Of a DNA stretch of 64,000 bases, positions 1 to 7,649 are shown piece after piece. The DNA lies in assembly GCA_963809175.1 (NCBI GenBank), contig CAWEIK010000001.1, forward strand, positions 372,001 to 436,000. The letters are read 5' to 3'. The stretch comes from JACCTU01 sp963809175 (GTDB lineage Bacteria; Actinomycetota; Thermoleophilia; Gaiellales; Gaiellaceae). Every line of letters starts with the position of its first letter. Positions within the stretch are counted from its first letter, which is position 1. The position numbers and the translations under genes were made by a program. The notes below the pieces were generated by a model. The model saw only the letters and a list, made by a program, of their open reading frames with translations, ran no database searches and was not told where the DNA came from.

Positions 1-44
1 GCCACCCGCCCCGCGGAAGGGAACGACGATCGCGGCCATCTCTC

Positions 45-1682
45 GTGGACACTATCCGCGTGGAGAACGCCGAGATCGCTGCGCAGCTCGAGGCGTTCGC
101 CGCGCTGCTCGAGCTGAACGGCGCCGGCCCCTACACGGCGCGGGCCTACCGGCGAGCCGCGGAGCTGATTCGCGACACCCGCGCGCCCGTCGCCGAGCTC
201 GTGGAGCAAGGCCGCGCGCGCGAGCTGCGGGGGATCGGGCCGGGGATCGAAGCGAGGCTTCGGGAGCTCGTCGAGACGGGCGAGCTCGAGGAGCTTCGCG
301 AGCTGCGGGAGACGCTGATGCCGGAGCTCGTCGGGCTCGGGCAGCTGCTCGGCGTCGGCCCGAAGCGGATGCGTGAGCTCGGGGAGGCGCTGGGCGTGCG
401 GACGACGGACGAGTTCCGCACTGCGGTCCTGGAGGGACGGCTGCAGTCCGTGCCGGGGATCGGGCCGAAGACCGAGGCGAAGCTCCGCGCCGGCCTCGAG
501 CGCGCCGGGAAGCCGAAGCCGCGCCGCGGGTTGCTCCTGAACCGGGCGTGGGCGCTCGCGAGCGGTGTCGCCGAGGCGCTCGGCGGAGAGGTGGCCGGCG
601 ACGCTCGGCGCTGGAAGGACTCGTCCGAGGACTTCGCCGTGGTCGTCGCTGCGGACGAGCCGGAGCCGATCTTCGAGGCCTTCGAGGCGCTCGCGCAGAT
701 CGTCTCGATCGTCGAGCGCGACGAGCGGCGCGCGATCGGCGTCACGGTCGAGGGCGTGCCGGTCGAGCTCGTCGTTTCGCCGGTGGCGTCCTTCGGCGCC
801 GCGCTCGTGCGCGCGACCGGTTCGGCGGAGTACGTGCGCGCTCTGGAGCCGTTGCCGGACGCGGCTGACGAGGCGGGCGTGTACGACGCGCTCGGCGTGC
901 CGTGGTGCCCACCGGAGCTGCGCGAGCGTCCGCACCGCGACGAGCCGCCGCCGTTCCTGCTCCGGCTCGACGACGTGCGCGGCGATCTGCACGTGCACAC
1001 GACGTGGTCGGACGGCAAGGCGAGTGTGCTGGAGATGGGTGAGGCCGCGATCGCGCTCGGCTACGAGTACGTCGCGATCTGCGACCACACGACGAACGTG
1101 CGCGTCGTGCCCGGGCTCGACGGCGACGCTGTGCGCCGTCAGGGAGAGGAGATCGCCGCGGCGAACGAGCGGCTGGCTCCGTTCCGCATCCTGCGCGGGA
1201 TCGAGTGCGACATCCTCCCCGACGGCTCCCTCGACCTGCCCGACGACGTGCTCGCAGAGCTCGACTGGGTGCAGCTCTCGCTCCACGCGGGGCAGCGCCA
1301 GGCCGGGCCCGAGCTGACGCGGAAGGTGACCGAGGCGATGCGCCACCCGGCCGTTCGCTGCCTGTCGCACCCGACCGGGCGGCTGATCAACCACCGACCG
1401 CCGAACGCGCTCGACCTCGAGCGCGCGATCGAGGTCGCGCTCGAGGAGGGCGTCGCGCTCGAGGTGAACGGGCTACCCCCCAGGCTCGACCTGCGCGACG
1501 AGCACGTGCGCCTCGCGGTCGAGGCGGGCGTGCAGATCTGCGTCAACACGGATGCGCACTCGGTGGGAGGGCTCGGCAACATGCGGCTGGCGGTCGCAAC
1601 GGCCCGACGCGGCGCCGCACAGCTCGGCGACGTGCTGAACACGAAGCCGCTCGAGCAGGTGCTCGCGCTCAGGAAGGGCTAG
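45..1682 (+). CDS. polX: PolX-like protein with degenerate polymerase site and intact PHP domain
   Basis: The 545-residue protein has the layout of bacterial family X DNA polymerases. Helix-hairpin-helix repeats lie near residues 58-75, 100-112 and 134-150, a nucleotidyltransferase palm at about 180-260, and a C-terminal PHP phosphoesterase domain from about 312. The PHP metal ligands look intact: DLHVHT at 314, then CDHT, ECDI, SLHAG, SHPTGR, EVNG and NTDAHS. The palm is not intact. Where active enzymes have GS..RR and GDID, this one has GDARR (185-189) and EDFA (195-198), and the third Asp is Glu (VELVV, 241). Nuclease or phosphoesterase activity is therefore more likely than polymerisation. 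GTG at 45 is chosen because HhH homology begins soon after it. Confidence 0.85.
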   Translation: MDTIRVENAEIAAQLEAFAALLELNGAGPYTARAYRRAAELIRDTRAPVAELVEQGRARELRGIGPGIEARLRELVETGELEELRELRETLMPELVGLGQLLGVGPKRMRELGEALGVRTTDEFRTAVLEGRLQSVPGIGPKTEAKLRAGLERAGKPKPRRGLLLNRAWALASGVAEALGGEVAGDARRWKDSSEDFAVVVAADEPEPIFEAFEALAQIVSIVERDERRAIGVTVEGVPVELVVSPVASFGAALVRATGSAEYVRALEPLPDAADEAGVYDALGVPWCPPELRERPHRDEPPPFLLRLDDVRGDLHVHTTWSDGKASVLEMGEAAIALGYEYVAICDHTTNVRVVPGLDGDAVRRQGEEIAAANERLAPFRILRGIECDILPDGSLDLPDDVLAELDWVQLSLHAGQRQAGPELTRKVTEAMRHPAVRCLSHPTGRLINHRPPNALDLERAIEVALEEGVALEVNGLPPRLDLRDEHVRLAVEAGVQICVNTDAHSVGGLGNMRLAVATARRGAAQLGDVLNTKPLEQVLALRKG

Positions 1683-1702
1683 CGAGCGCGGGGAGCGATC
1701 GT

Positions 1703-1738
1703 CACGGACCCGGCACGAATTGGCACGGACCCGGCACG
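1703..1738. repeat. 15-bp tandem direct repeat
   Basis: CACGGACCCGGCACG occurs at 1703-1717 and again at 1724-1738, a 21-base period, in the spacer after the PolX stop codon. Function is unknown. Confidence 0.7.
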
Positions 1739-1783
1739 GGTTCGTGGGTACCGTCAGCGCCGGGAGGCGGGTGGAACCGCCAT

Positions 1784-1804
1784 TCCCCACCCCAGGGGTG
1801 GGGA
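1784..1804. terminator. Inverted repeat between convergent genes, terminator-like
   Basis: TCCCCACCCC (1784-1793) and GGGGTGGGGA (1795-1804) are perfect reverse complements with a single A between, giving a stem of about nine pairs once a minimal loop opens. It lies between the ends of two convergent genes and has no T tract. Bidirectional termination is inferred. Confidence 0.5.
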
Positions 1805-1812
1805 GTCGCTGA

Positions 1813-2094
1813 TCAGGATGGGCCGGTTTGGCCCTGGCCTGACGTCGACCACTCCGCCAGGTCGTACCAGTGCGTGGCGCGCAGCGCGGCCGCGACGCCC
1901 GGGTCGGTGTGCTCGCCGTAGAAGACGTGGCGCTCGAGGTCGCAGCAGATCGCGACGGTGTCCTGGTCGACGTCACCGATGTCCACGACCGCCTCGCTCG
2001 GGAGCTTCGCCTCCGCGAGCGTGTAGTGCTTGAACTGGAGCTCGGGTGCGAGCTCCATCAGGCGCGGCCAATCGGGGCAGGTTCGAGAGCTCAT
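1813..2094 (-). CDS. Small conserved-looking protein of unknown function
   Basis: A 93-residue protein with no recognised domain. It begins MSSRTCPDWP and its core contains AICCDLERHVFY followed by HTDP and ATHWYDLAEW. The paired Cys and several His residues could bind metal, but that is a guess. No signal peptide or membrane segment is visible. Its ATG overlaps the TGA of the upstream ABC ATPase gene (ATGA at 2091-2094), so it is probably translated with the hemE-hemH-ATPase operon and is the operon's last gene. Confidence 0.7.
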   Translation of the reverse strand: MSSRTCPDWPRLMELAPELQFKHYTLAEAKLPSEAVVDIGDVDQDTVAICCDLERHVFYGEHTDPGVAAALRATHWYDLAEWSTSGQGQTGPS

Positions 2095-3314
2095 CGGGAG
2101 TGGACTTCGGCGGGGGCGCCGATCTCCTCCCTCGTCCAGCGGCCCTCGAGCCGGACCAGCCCGGCGTCGCGCTCCTGCGGAATCACGTAGAGCCGCAGCG
2201 CATCGTCGAGCCAGTGGTACAGATGCACGCCGTCCGCCGAGACGAGCCCGAACCGGAGCTTGAAGCGGCCCTCGGCGAGCGGGAGCTCGTCCACATCGAA
2301 GCGGAAGACCTGCTCCCCGGCCCCGTCCCACCCCAGGAGGGACGTGTCGTGCGAGCCGCCCGCGATCAGCGCGCCGCCCCACTCGCGCAGCTCGAACTGG
2401 AGCTGCGGCGGCGGAACCGAGCTGTCGGACACGACCCGGAGACGCACGGTCAGCTGCTCGCCCGCAACGAACTGCATCCGCTCCTCGCCGTCCGCGCCTC
2501 GGAGCGAGACCTCGGCGATGCGCGCCTCGCCGCTGCCCCACTCGGTCAGGCCGGCGCCACGCTCGGCCGGATCGCGGTCCTCGGCGAGGTGCGAGCGGTA
2601 GCGGAGGATCGCCTCGTGCGTCGGCCCGTCGAAGTCGAGCATCCCGTCGCGCAGCAGGACCGCTCGCTCGCAGAGCCGCTCCACCGACGCGGCGTCGTGC
2701 GAGACGAAGACGATCGTGCCACCGCGCTGCTTGAACTGAGAGATCCGCCCGAAGCACTTGCGCTGGAACTCCTCGTCGCCGACGGCAAAGATCTCGTCGA
2801 GCAGCAGCACGTCCGCGTCGACGTGCGCGGCGACCGCGAAGCCCAGCCGCATGTACATGCCTGCGGAGTAGGTGCGAACCGGGAGGTCGACGTAGTGGCC
2901 GATGCCCGCGAACTCGACGATCTCGTCCATCCGCTCGCGGATCTCTGCGCGCGAGAGGCCGTGCAGCGCGCCGTTCAGGAACACGTTCTCGCGCCCGGTG
3001 AACTCGGGGTGGAAGCCCGCGCCGAGCTCGAGGAGCGACGCGACCCGCCCGCCGACCTCGAGCTGACCGAGGCTCGGCTTGATGATCCCGCCGATCAGCT
3101 TCAGCAACGTCGTCTTGCCGGAGCCGTTCCGCCCGACCAGCCCGACCGCCTCGCCGGGCTCGACCGCGAGGGCAACGCCCGAGAGCGCCCAGACGTCCTC
3201 CCCTCGCCCGCGGCCGCGCGTGACGATCAACTCCTTGAGCGTGCGCGCATCCTTGGGATAGACCCGAAAGCGGCGCGACACCTCCTCGATCCGGATCTCG
3301 CCGGGGCGGATCAC
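2091..3314 (-). CDS. ABC transporter ATP-binding protein, Wzt/TagH type
   Basis: This ATPase would power export of a lipid-linked polysaccharide across the cytoplasmic membrane with a Wzm-type permease. In 407 residues it has Walker A GRNGSGKTT, signature YSAGMYMRLGFA, Walker B VLLLDEIFAVGDEE and switch VSHD. An extra C-terminal region of about 160 residues resembles the carbohydrate-binding Wzt_C domain, including the HDTSLLGW stretch. The start is GTG at 3314, overlapping the ferrochelatase TGA; the protein then begins VIRPGEIRIEEVSRRF, as in the family. The likely partner permease lies 2.5 kb away at 5871-6668, on the same strand but in a separate transcription unit. Confidence 0.88.
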   Translation of the reverse strand: MIRPGEIRIEEVSRRFRVYPKDARTLKELIVTRGRGRGEDVWALSGVALAVEPGEAVGLVGRNGSGKTTLLKLIGGIIKPSLGQLEVGGRVASLLELGAGFHPEFTGRENVFLNGALHGLSRAEIRERMDEIVEFAGIGHYVDLPVRTYSAGMYMRLGFAVAAHVDADVLLLDEIFAVGDEEFQRKCFGRISQFKQRGGTIVFVSHDAASVERLCERAVLLRDGMLDFDGPTHEAILRYRSHLAEDRDPAERGAGLTEWGSGEARIAEVSLRGADGEERMQFVAGEQLTVRLRVVSDSSVPPPQLQFELREWGGALIAGGSHDTSLLGWDGAGEQVFRFDVDELPLAEGRFKLRFGLVSADGVHLYHWLDDALRLYVIPQERDAGLVRLEGRWTREEIGAPAEVHSR

Positions 3315-4188
3315 GCTCTCGAAGGTACCGAAAGGGCCCGTCGCACCAGGCCCGCGAGCACGTCGACGAAGCGGGGATCGGCGTTCGGCATCTCGATCCG
3401 CCCGAACTCGAGCCCCAGCTCCTGCGCGAGCTCCGCCGCCTCGACGTCGAGGTCCCACCGGATCTCGAGGTGGTCCGCGACGAAGCCGACCGGGCACACG
3501 AGCACACGCGGCACGCCCCGCTCGTGAAGCGCGCGAAGGTGGTCGAGGATGTCCGGGCCGAGCCAGGGCACACCCGTCGGCGACTCGGACTGGAACGAGA
3601 ACGACCAGTTGTCGCCGAGCGCGGCGCGCTCCGCGACGGCCGACGAGGTCTCGAGCAACTCGCTCTCGGTAGTCGCCGGCTTCCCTCGACCGGAAGGCTG
3701 TGCGCTGTGAAGACGACGTGCGCTTCCGTGCCGCGCACCCGGTCGGCGAGCAGCTCCACGAACCCCGGCTCCGTTCCCCAACGCTCTACGAACGCGAGCT
3801 CCGCACCGCCGCCGAGCGCTTCCTCGACCTGCCGCCGGTACCCAGCGATCGAGAGCGGTGAGTAGTGCGGCGCGAGCACCAGGCCGACGACCGTCGACGC
3901 GCCGGACTCGACCGCCTGCGCGACCGCAGCCGCGATTCGCGGCGTCCAGTGCTTCATCCCCGTGAACACGGGGATGCCGAGCTCGCGTTCCAGCGCGGCG
4001 CGCGTCTCTTCCGTGATCGCGTTCAACGGCGACCCGTCCTCGATGCCGAGGCGCCGGTACCGCTCGACGAGCTCCGCGAGGCGCTCCGGCTTGATCGGGC
4101 GCCCGCCGCGGATGTCCGCGTAGTACGCCGGAACGTCCTCGAGACGCTCCGGTGACCCGTAGGCCATCAGGACGACCGCGGCGCTCAG
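3311..4188 (-). CDS. hemH: Ferrochelatase (protoporphyrin or coproporphyrin), frameshifted
   Basis: It inserts ferrous iron into a porphyrin in haem synthesis; in actinobacteria the family usually acts on coproporphyrin (CpfC). The N-terminal half reads MAYGSPE, APHYSPLS and FTAHSLP with the metal-site His. The C-terminal half, with QSESPTGVPWLGPDI and GFVADHLE carrying the metal-site Glu, is in another frame. The switch lies near 3680-3700, probably a sequence error. The likely start is CTG at 4188 in a CTGA overlap with the hemE stop; ATG at 4167 would remove the first beta strand. The gene ends in a GTGA overlap with the ABC ATPase. Confidence 0.82.
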
Positions 4189-5204
4189 ACGCGGACCTCG
4201 GTCGTCAGCTCGTGCACCAGCTCTCGCAACCGCGTCAGAACCGAAGGGTCGGTCGCGGGCAAGACGCCGTGGCCGAGGTTGAAGATGTGGCCCGGGCGCG
4301 CAGCCGCGCGGTCGAGCACGTCCCGCGTGCCGGCCTCGATCCGCTCCCACGGGCCGAGCAGGAGCGTGGGGTCGAGGTTCCCCTGGACACCGTGCTCCTC
4401 GCCGACCAGCGACCAACCCTCGTCGAGGGGAACACGCCAGTCGAGCCCGATCACATCGCCGCCCGCGTCGGACATCGAGCGCAGCAGGTGGGTCGTCCCG
4501 GTGCCGAAGTGGATCGTCGGAACGTCGAGCGCGGAGAGAATGCGTGCGGAGTACGGAGCGACGAACTCGACGTAGTCGGGGACCGAGAGCGCGCCCACCC
4601 ACGAGTCGAAGAGCTGCACGACGTCGGCCCCCGCATCGGCCTTCGCGCGAACGTAGGTCGCAAACGTCTCGGCGAGCTTGTCGCAGAGCGCGTGCCACAC
4701 CCGTGGCTCGCTGTACATCAGCGTCTTGACCTTCGTGAAGTCGCGGCTCGGCTTTCCTTCGACGAGATAGCCGGCGACCGTGAAGACGCCGCCGCAGAAG
4801 CCGACGACGGCCTGGTCGTCGCGAAGCTCGCGACGAACGATCCCGATCGCCTCCAGGATCGACGGATCGGGCTCGCCGACGCGCAGGCGCTCGACGTCTG
4901 CGGCGCTCGCGATCGGCTGCTGCACGACCGGCCCGACGTTCTCGACGAGCTCGACGTCGACGCCCATCCCGAGCACCGGCAGCATGATGTCCGCGAACAT
5001 CACCGCAGCGTCGACGTCGTGACGCCGAACCGGTTGCAGCGTCACCTCCGCACACAGTTCCGGGTCTCGAACGACGTCGAAGAGCGTTCGGCCCCGGCGG
5101 ACCTCGCGGTACTCCGGCAGCGAGCGGCCCGCCTGCCGCATGAACCAGACCGGCGTGCGCTCGACCGGCTCGCGCCGGGCGGCGCGCACGAGGAGCGGTT
5201 CCAT
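4185..5204 (-). CDS. hemE: Uroporphyrinogen decarboxylase
   Basis: It converts uroporphyrinogen III to coproporphyrinogen III in the cytoplasm. The 339-residue length is normal. Family landmarks are PVWFMRQAGR near the N terminus with the substrate-binding Arg, FADIMLPV with the catalytic Asp, GFCGGVFTVAGYLVEG, LFDSWVGALS, and NLGHGVLP near the C terminus. The ATG at 5204 is the first gene of the unit; a TAGTGT box ends seven bases upstream, so a leaderless message is likely. hemH follows with an overlapping stop/start. Confidence 0.95.
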   Translation of the reverse strand: MEPLLVRAARREPVERTPVWFMRQAGRSLPEYREVRRGRTLFDVVRDPELCAEVTLQPVRRHDVDAAVMFADIMLPVLGMGVDVELVENVGPVVQQPIASAADVERLRVGEPDPSILEAIGIVRRELRDDQAVVGFCGGVFTVAGYLVEGKPSRDFTKVKTLMYSEPRVWHALCDKLAETFATYVRAKADAGADVVQLFDSWVGALSVPDYVEFVAPYSARILSALDVPTIHFGTGTTHLLRSMSDAGGDVIGLDWRVPLDEGWSLVGEEHGVQGNLDPTLLLGPWERIEAGTRDVLDRAAARPGHIFNLGHGVLPATDPSVLTRLRELVHELTTEVRV

Positions 5205-5210
5205 GCTCCC

Positions 5211-5217
5211 TACACTA
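5211..5217. promoter_or_regulatory. Overlapping divergent -10 boxes for hemE and the 5225 gene
   Basis: TACACT (5211-5216, plus) ends 8 bases before the ATG at 5225. TAGTGT (5217-5212, minus) ends 7 bases before the hemE ATG. The two boxes share bases at the edge of the palindrome CACTAGTG. No good -35 element is visible. Leaderless use in both directions is inferred from spacing. Confidence 0.55.
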
Positions 5218-5224
5218 GTGCCGG

Positions 5225-5908
5225 ATGGGACGGCCGCTCGCGGTCAGATGGGGCGCCCACGAGCTGCCCGAGCTGCACGCAGGCGTGCGGTCGAGTGTGC
5301 GCGTGGAGCTCGAGAACGCCGGCGACACCCCGTGGCGCGGCGATCGCTTCACGGTCTCGTACCACTGGCTCGACGAGCTCGGCAACGCAATCGTCTGGGA
5401 CGGGCTGCGCACGCCGGTTGTCGCCGAGCCCGGTGGCAGCGCCACCGTCGACGTCGCAGTTCGCGCACCGATCCCGCCCGGGCACTACCGGCTCTCGATC
5501 GACGTCGTCGACGAGAGCCGCTTCTGGTTCGGCGAGCTCGGCGAGGAGACGCTCGACTTCGAGGTCGACGTGCTGGAGCGCGCGGGCACGCCGGTCGCGC
5601 ACCTCGGCGAGGCGATCGCCGCGCCCGACTGGCACGACCGCGTGCTCGCGGCGCACCGGGAGGGCTACGCGGTCGTCGGGGGCTCGGTGGAAGGTCGCCG
5701 TCGTCCGGCCGAGCTCGCGGCGTACGCGCCGCCCGGCCGCGTGCCGGGCTTCGCGCACCCGCTCGTGTGCCCTTCGGTGCTCGAGGGTGCAGCCGTGCGC
5801 TGGACGGAGGTGGCGGGACTCCCCGCGGCCGTTCCGCTCGACGGCGAGCCGGCGCTCTACGACGGGCGGATCACAGTTCGACTGCCATCCGGTCGTCGAC
5901 GCGGCTGA
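5225..5908 (+). CDS. Unknown protein with Ig-like beta-sandwich domain
   Basis: The 227-residue protein is not recognised. Its first 110 residues read like an NBR1- or CARDB-like immunoglobulin fold: VRVELENAGDTPWRG, then SYHWLD, then PPGHYRLSIDVVDE. Such a domain often binds proteins or carbohydrates. The rest is proline-rich without a clear domain. There is no signal peptide. It diverges from hemE, overlaps the permease 3' end by 38 bases and sits among export genes, so an accessory role in glycan handling is possible but unproven. Confidence 0.65.
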   Translation: MGRPLAVRWGAHELPELHAGVRSSVRVELENAGDTPWRGDRFTVSYHWLDELGNAIVWDGLRTPVVAEPGGSATVDVAVRAPIPPGHYRLSIDVVDESRFWFGELGEETLDFEVDVLERAGTPVAHLGEAIAAPDWHDRVLAAHREGYAVVGGSVEGRRRPAELAAYAPPGRVPGFAHPLVCPSVLEGAAVRWTEVAGLPAAVPLDGEPALYDGRITVRLPSGRRRG

Positions 5909-6668
5909 ACGCCCACGCGCCGAGCGCGAGCGCGACAACCGCGGCCACGCAGAGGTAGACGACGTCGCCCACTGCGGGCCACTCGCCGAAGAAGAGCGGG
6001 TCGCGGATCGCGTTCACCGGCGGCGCGAGGAAGTTCACCCAGCGCAACAAGTCGGCGAGCCAGTCGTAGTCTGCCGCCGCGCCCGGCAGGTTCTCGATCG
6101 TGTAGAGGATCGGCGTCAGGAAGAACAGCGGGAGCAGCAACGCACTCACGAGGTGCTCGACGTCGCGGAACACGACCGTCGCGCACGCGACAGCGAGGGC
6201 GAGCCCCGCGACGAGCAGGACGAACACGGCCGCGAGCGGGATCGCGACCCACTCGGTCGTGCGCACGCGCGGCAGGAACGCGAAGTTGAGCGCGAGCACG
6301 ACGACGAACATCACCACGAACGCGACGAGGTTCGTCGCCACGGACGAGAGCGGCACGAGTTGCCGGGGAAAGCGCGTCTTGCGAATGAGCGCCGCCGCCT
6401 CCAGCAGGCTCTTCGACGCAGCCTGCATCGAGTTCGCGAAGAAGACCCAGAGCACGAGCCCGGTGAGCAGGAACAGGCCGGGGTAGTCCTGGTCGATCAC
6501 CTGCCAGAGCAGCGAGAAGACGACGAGGTAGATCCCCATCAGCAGCAGCGGGTTCGCGAGCGACCAGAGCACGCCGAGCGCGGTGCCCTTGTACTTCGCC
6601 TCGAGGTCGCGCCGGAACAGCGACGAGAACAGCTCGCGGTAGCGCAGGACGTCGACGTAGGTGCTCAT
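5871..6668 (-). CDS. ABC-2 type polysaccharide exporter permease, Wzm-like
   Basis: This 265-residue permease would form the membrane channel for the Wzt-like ATPase at 2091-3314. It begins MSTYVDVLRYRELFSSLF and has the family hallmark YKGTALGVLWSLANPLL before about six membrane segments. The C-terminal part contains PLFFLTPILYT and VNPxxx-like APPVNAIRDPLFF. The ATG at 6668 also contains an out-of-frame TGA, the usual ATGA coupling. The methyltransferase upstream is open in the same frame with no stop between them, so the two may be fused. Confidence 0.82.
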   Translation of the reverse strand: MSTYVDVLRYRELFSSLFRRDLEAKYKGTALGVLWSLANPLLLMGIYLVVFSLLWQVIDQDYPGLFLLTGLVLWVFFANSMQAASKSLLEAAALIRKTRFPRQLVPLSSVATNLVAFVVMFVVVLALNFAFLPRVRTTEWVAIPLAAVFVLLVAGLALAVACATVVFRDVEHLVSALLLPLFFLTPILYTIENLPGAAADYDWLADLLRWVNFLAPPVNAIRDPLFFGEWPAVGDVVYLCVAAVVALALGAWAFSRVDDRMAVEL

Positions 6669-7595
6669 AGCGACGCGCCGCCCGAAGATCGTGATCCCCG
6701 AGTACTCGCTCAGGTTCTGCGTGGCGAGCGTCGCTGCGGTGCGGCCGACGAGCGGCACGCGCAGCACGTGGCGCAACTTGCGCCGCTGGCGGATCACGTC
6801 GTAGCCCTCCGCCTGCTCGAGCCGCGTGATCGCGACGCCCGCGGAGACGAACGCGCCGACGTAGGCCCACATCGTGTGCACGTGCTCGTTGATCCCGTAC
6901 GCCTTCTCCGAGGACTGCTGCGGGTTGTCGTCGCTCGCGCCGGGCGCGCGGGTTCCCTCGTTCAGCGCCGCGACGATGCCGCCGCGACGAGCGACTCGCG
7001 CCATCTCCTTGACCATCTTCCGCGCGTCGAGCGCGTGGTGCAGGCTGGCGACGCAGTAGACGAGGTCGAACGACCGGTCCGCGAACGGAAGGTTCTCTCC
7101 GTCGGCCTGAACGCGCTCGAACGGACCGACGTGGCGCTCGTAGAACTCGCCGCGGCCGAGGCCGATCACCGGGTCGGCGAGGATGTCGGTCGCGACGTAG
7201 TCCACGCCTCGCGGGACCATGTGGAGCGCGCCCCAGCAGCGGGCCGCGCCGACCTCGAGCACGCGCTGGCCCGGCTTCACGTAGTTGCGGAGCAGCAGGT
7301 TGAAGGAGTGCTCGTTCGCCGACCACGTCGGGTCGTCCCAGGGCACGGCGGGCAGGAGGAGGTCGGTCGCGTCGTCGTCGCCGTACCACCCTTCCTCCTT
7401 GGCCTTGGCCGGCCAGGCCTCGATCTCCCTGCGCTTCTCCACCATGCCCGGCAGCCGGTCGTCGAGCATCCGGGGCACCCCGTCCTCGATCTCGAAGGCG
7501 CCGCCGCAGCCGGGACAGGCGAGGCCGTCGCCGTCGAAGTCGAGCTCGGAGGAGCACACGGGGCAGCGGAGAACCGCGAGGAGCGAAGGCCGCAC
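6669..7595 (-). CDS. Class I SAM methyltransferase with Trm112-like zinc ribbon, in frame with permease
   Basis: About 309 codons. Residues 1-45 hold a zinc-ribbon-like segment with two CxxC pairs (CPVCSS and CPGCGG), as in small-molecule methyltransferases fused to Trm112-like domains. The SAM-binding region follows at VLEVGAARCWG, then the acidic YVATDILAD, FADRSFDLVYCVASLHH and GGIVAALNEG. It probably methylates a sugar or lipid-linked glycan. No stop codon separates it from the downstream permease. Either a true fusion or a small indel near its 3' end is possible. It starts at GTG 7595, six bases after a TAACCT box. Confidence 0.78.
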
Positions 7596-7601
7596 GGAGC
7601 T

Positions 7602-7607
7602 AGGTTA
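7602..7607 (-). promoter_or_regulatory. -10 box TAACCT for methyltransferase/permease unit
   Basis: TAACCT on the minus strand ends 6 bases before the GTG at 7595, a leaderless-type spacing. Confidence 0.45.
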
Positions 7608-7635
7608 GGCACACAACCCGCTAACAGCCCTTCTT

Positions 7636-7641
7636 TACCCT
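7636..7641 (+). promoter_or_regulatory. -10 box TACCCT for the GT-1-phosphate transferase fusion
   Basis: TACCCT on the plus strand ends 8 bases before GTG 7650. The leader is pyrimidine-rich with no Shine-Dalgarno motif, consistent with leaderless translation. Confidence 0.45.
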
Positions 7642-7649
7642 TTCCTTTC

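Noticed and set aside
4152..7649. Long plus-strand open frame running through the hem operon and permease
   Set aside because: It is antisense to well-recognised genes, Arg/Asp/Glu-rich without domains, and only its end after GTG 7650 shows homology. High G+C makes such open antisense frames common.
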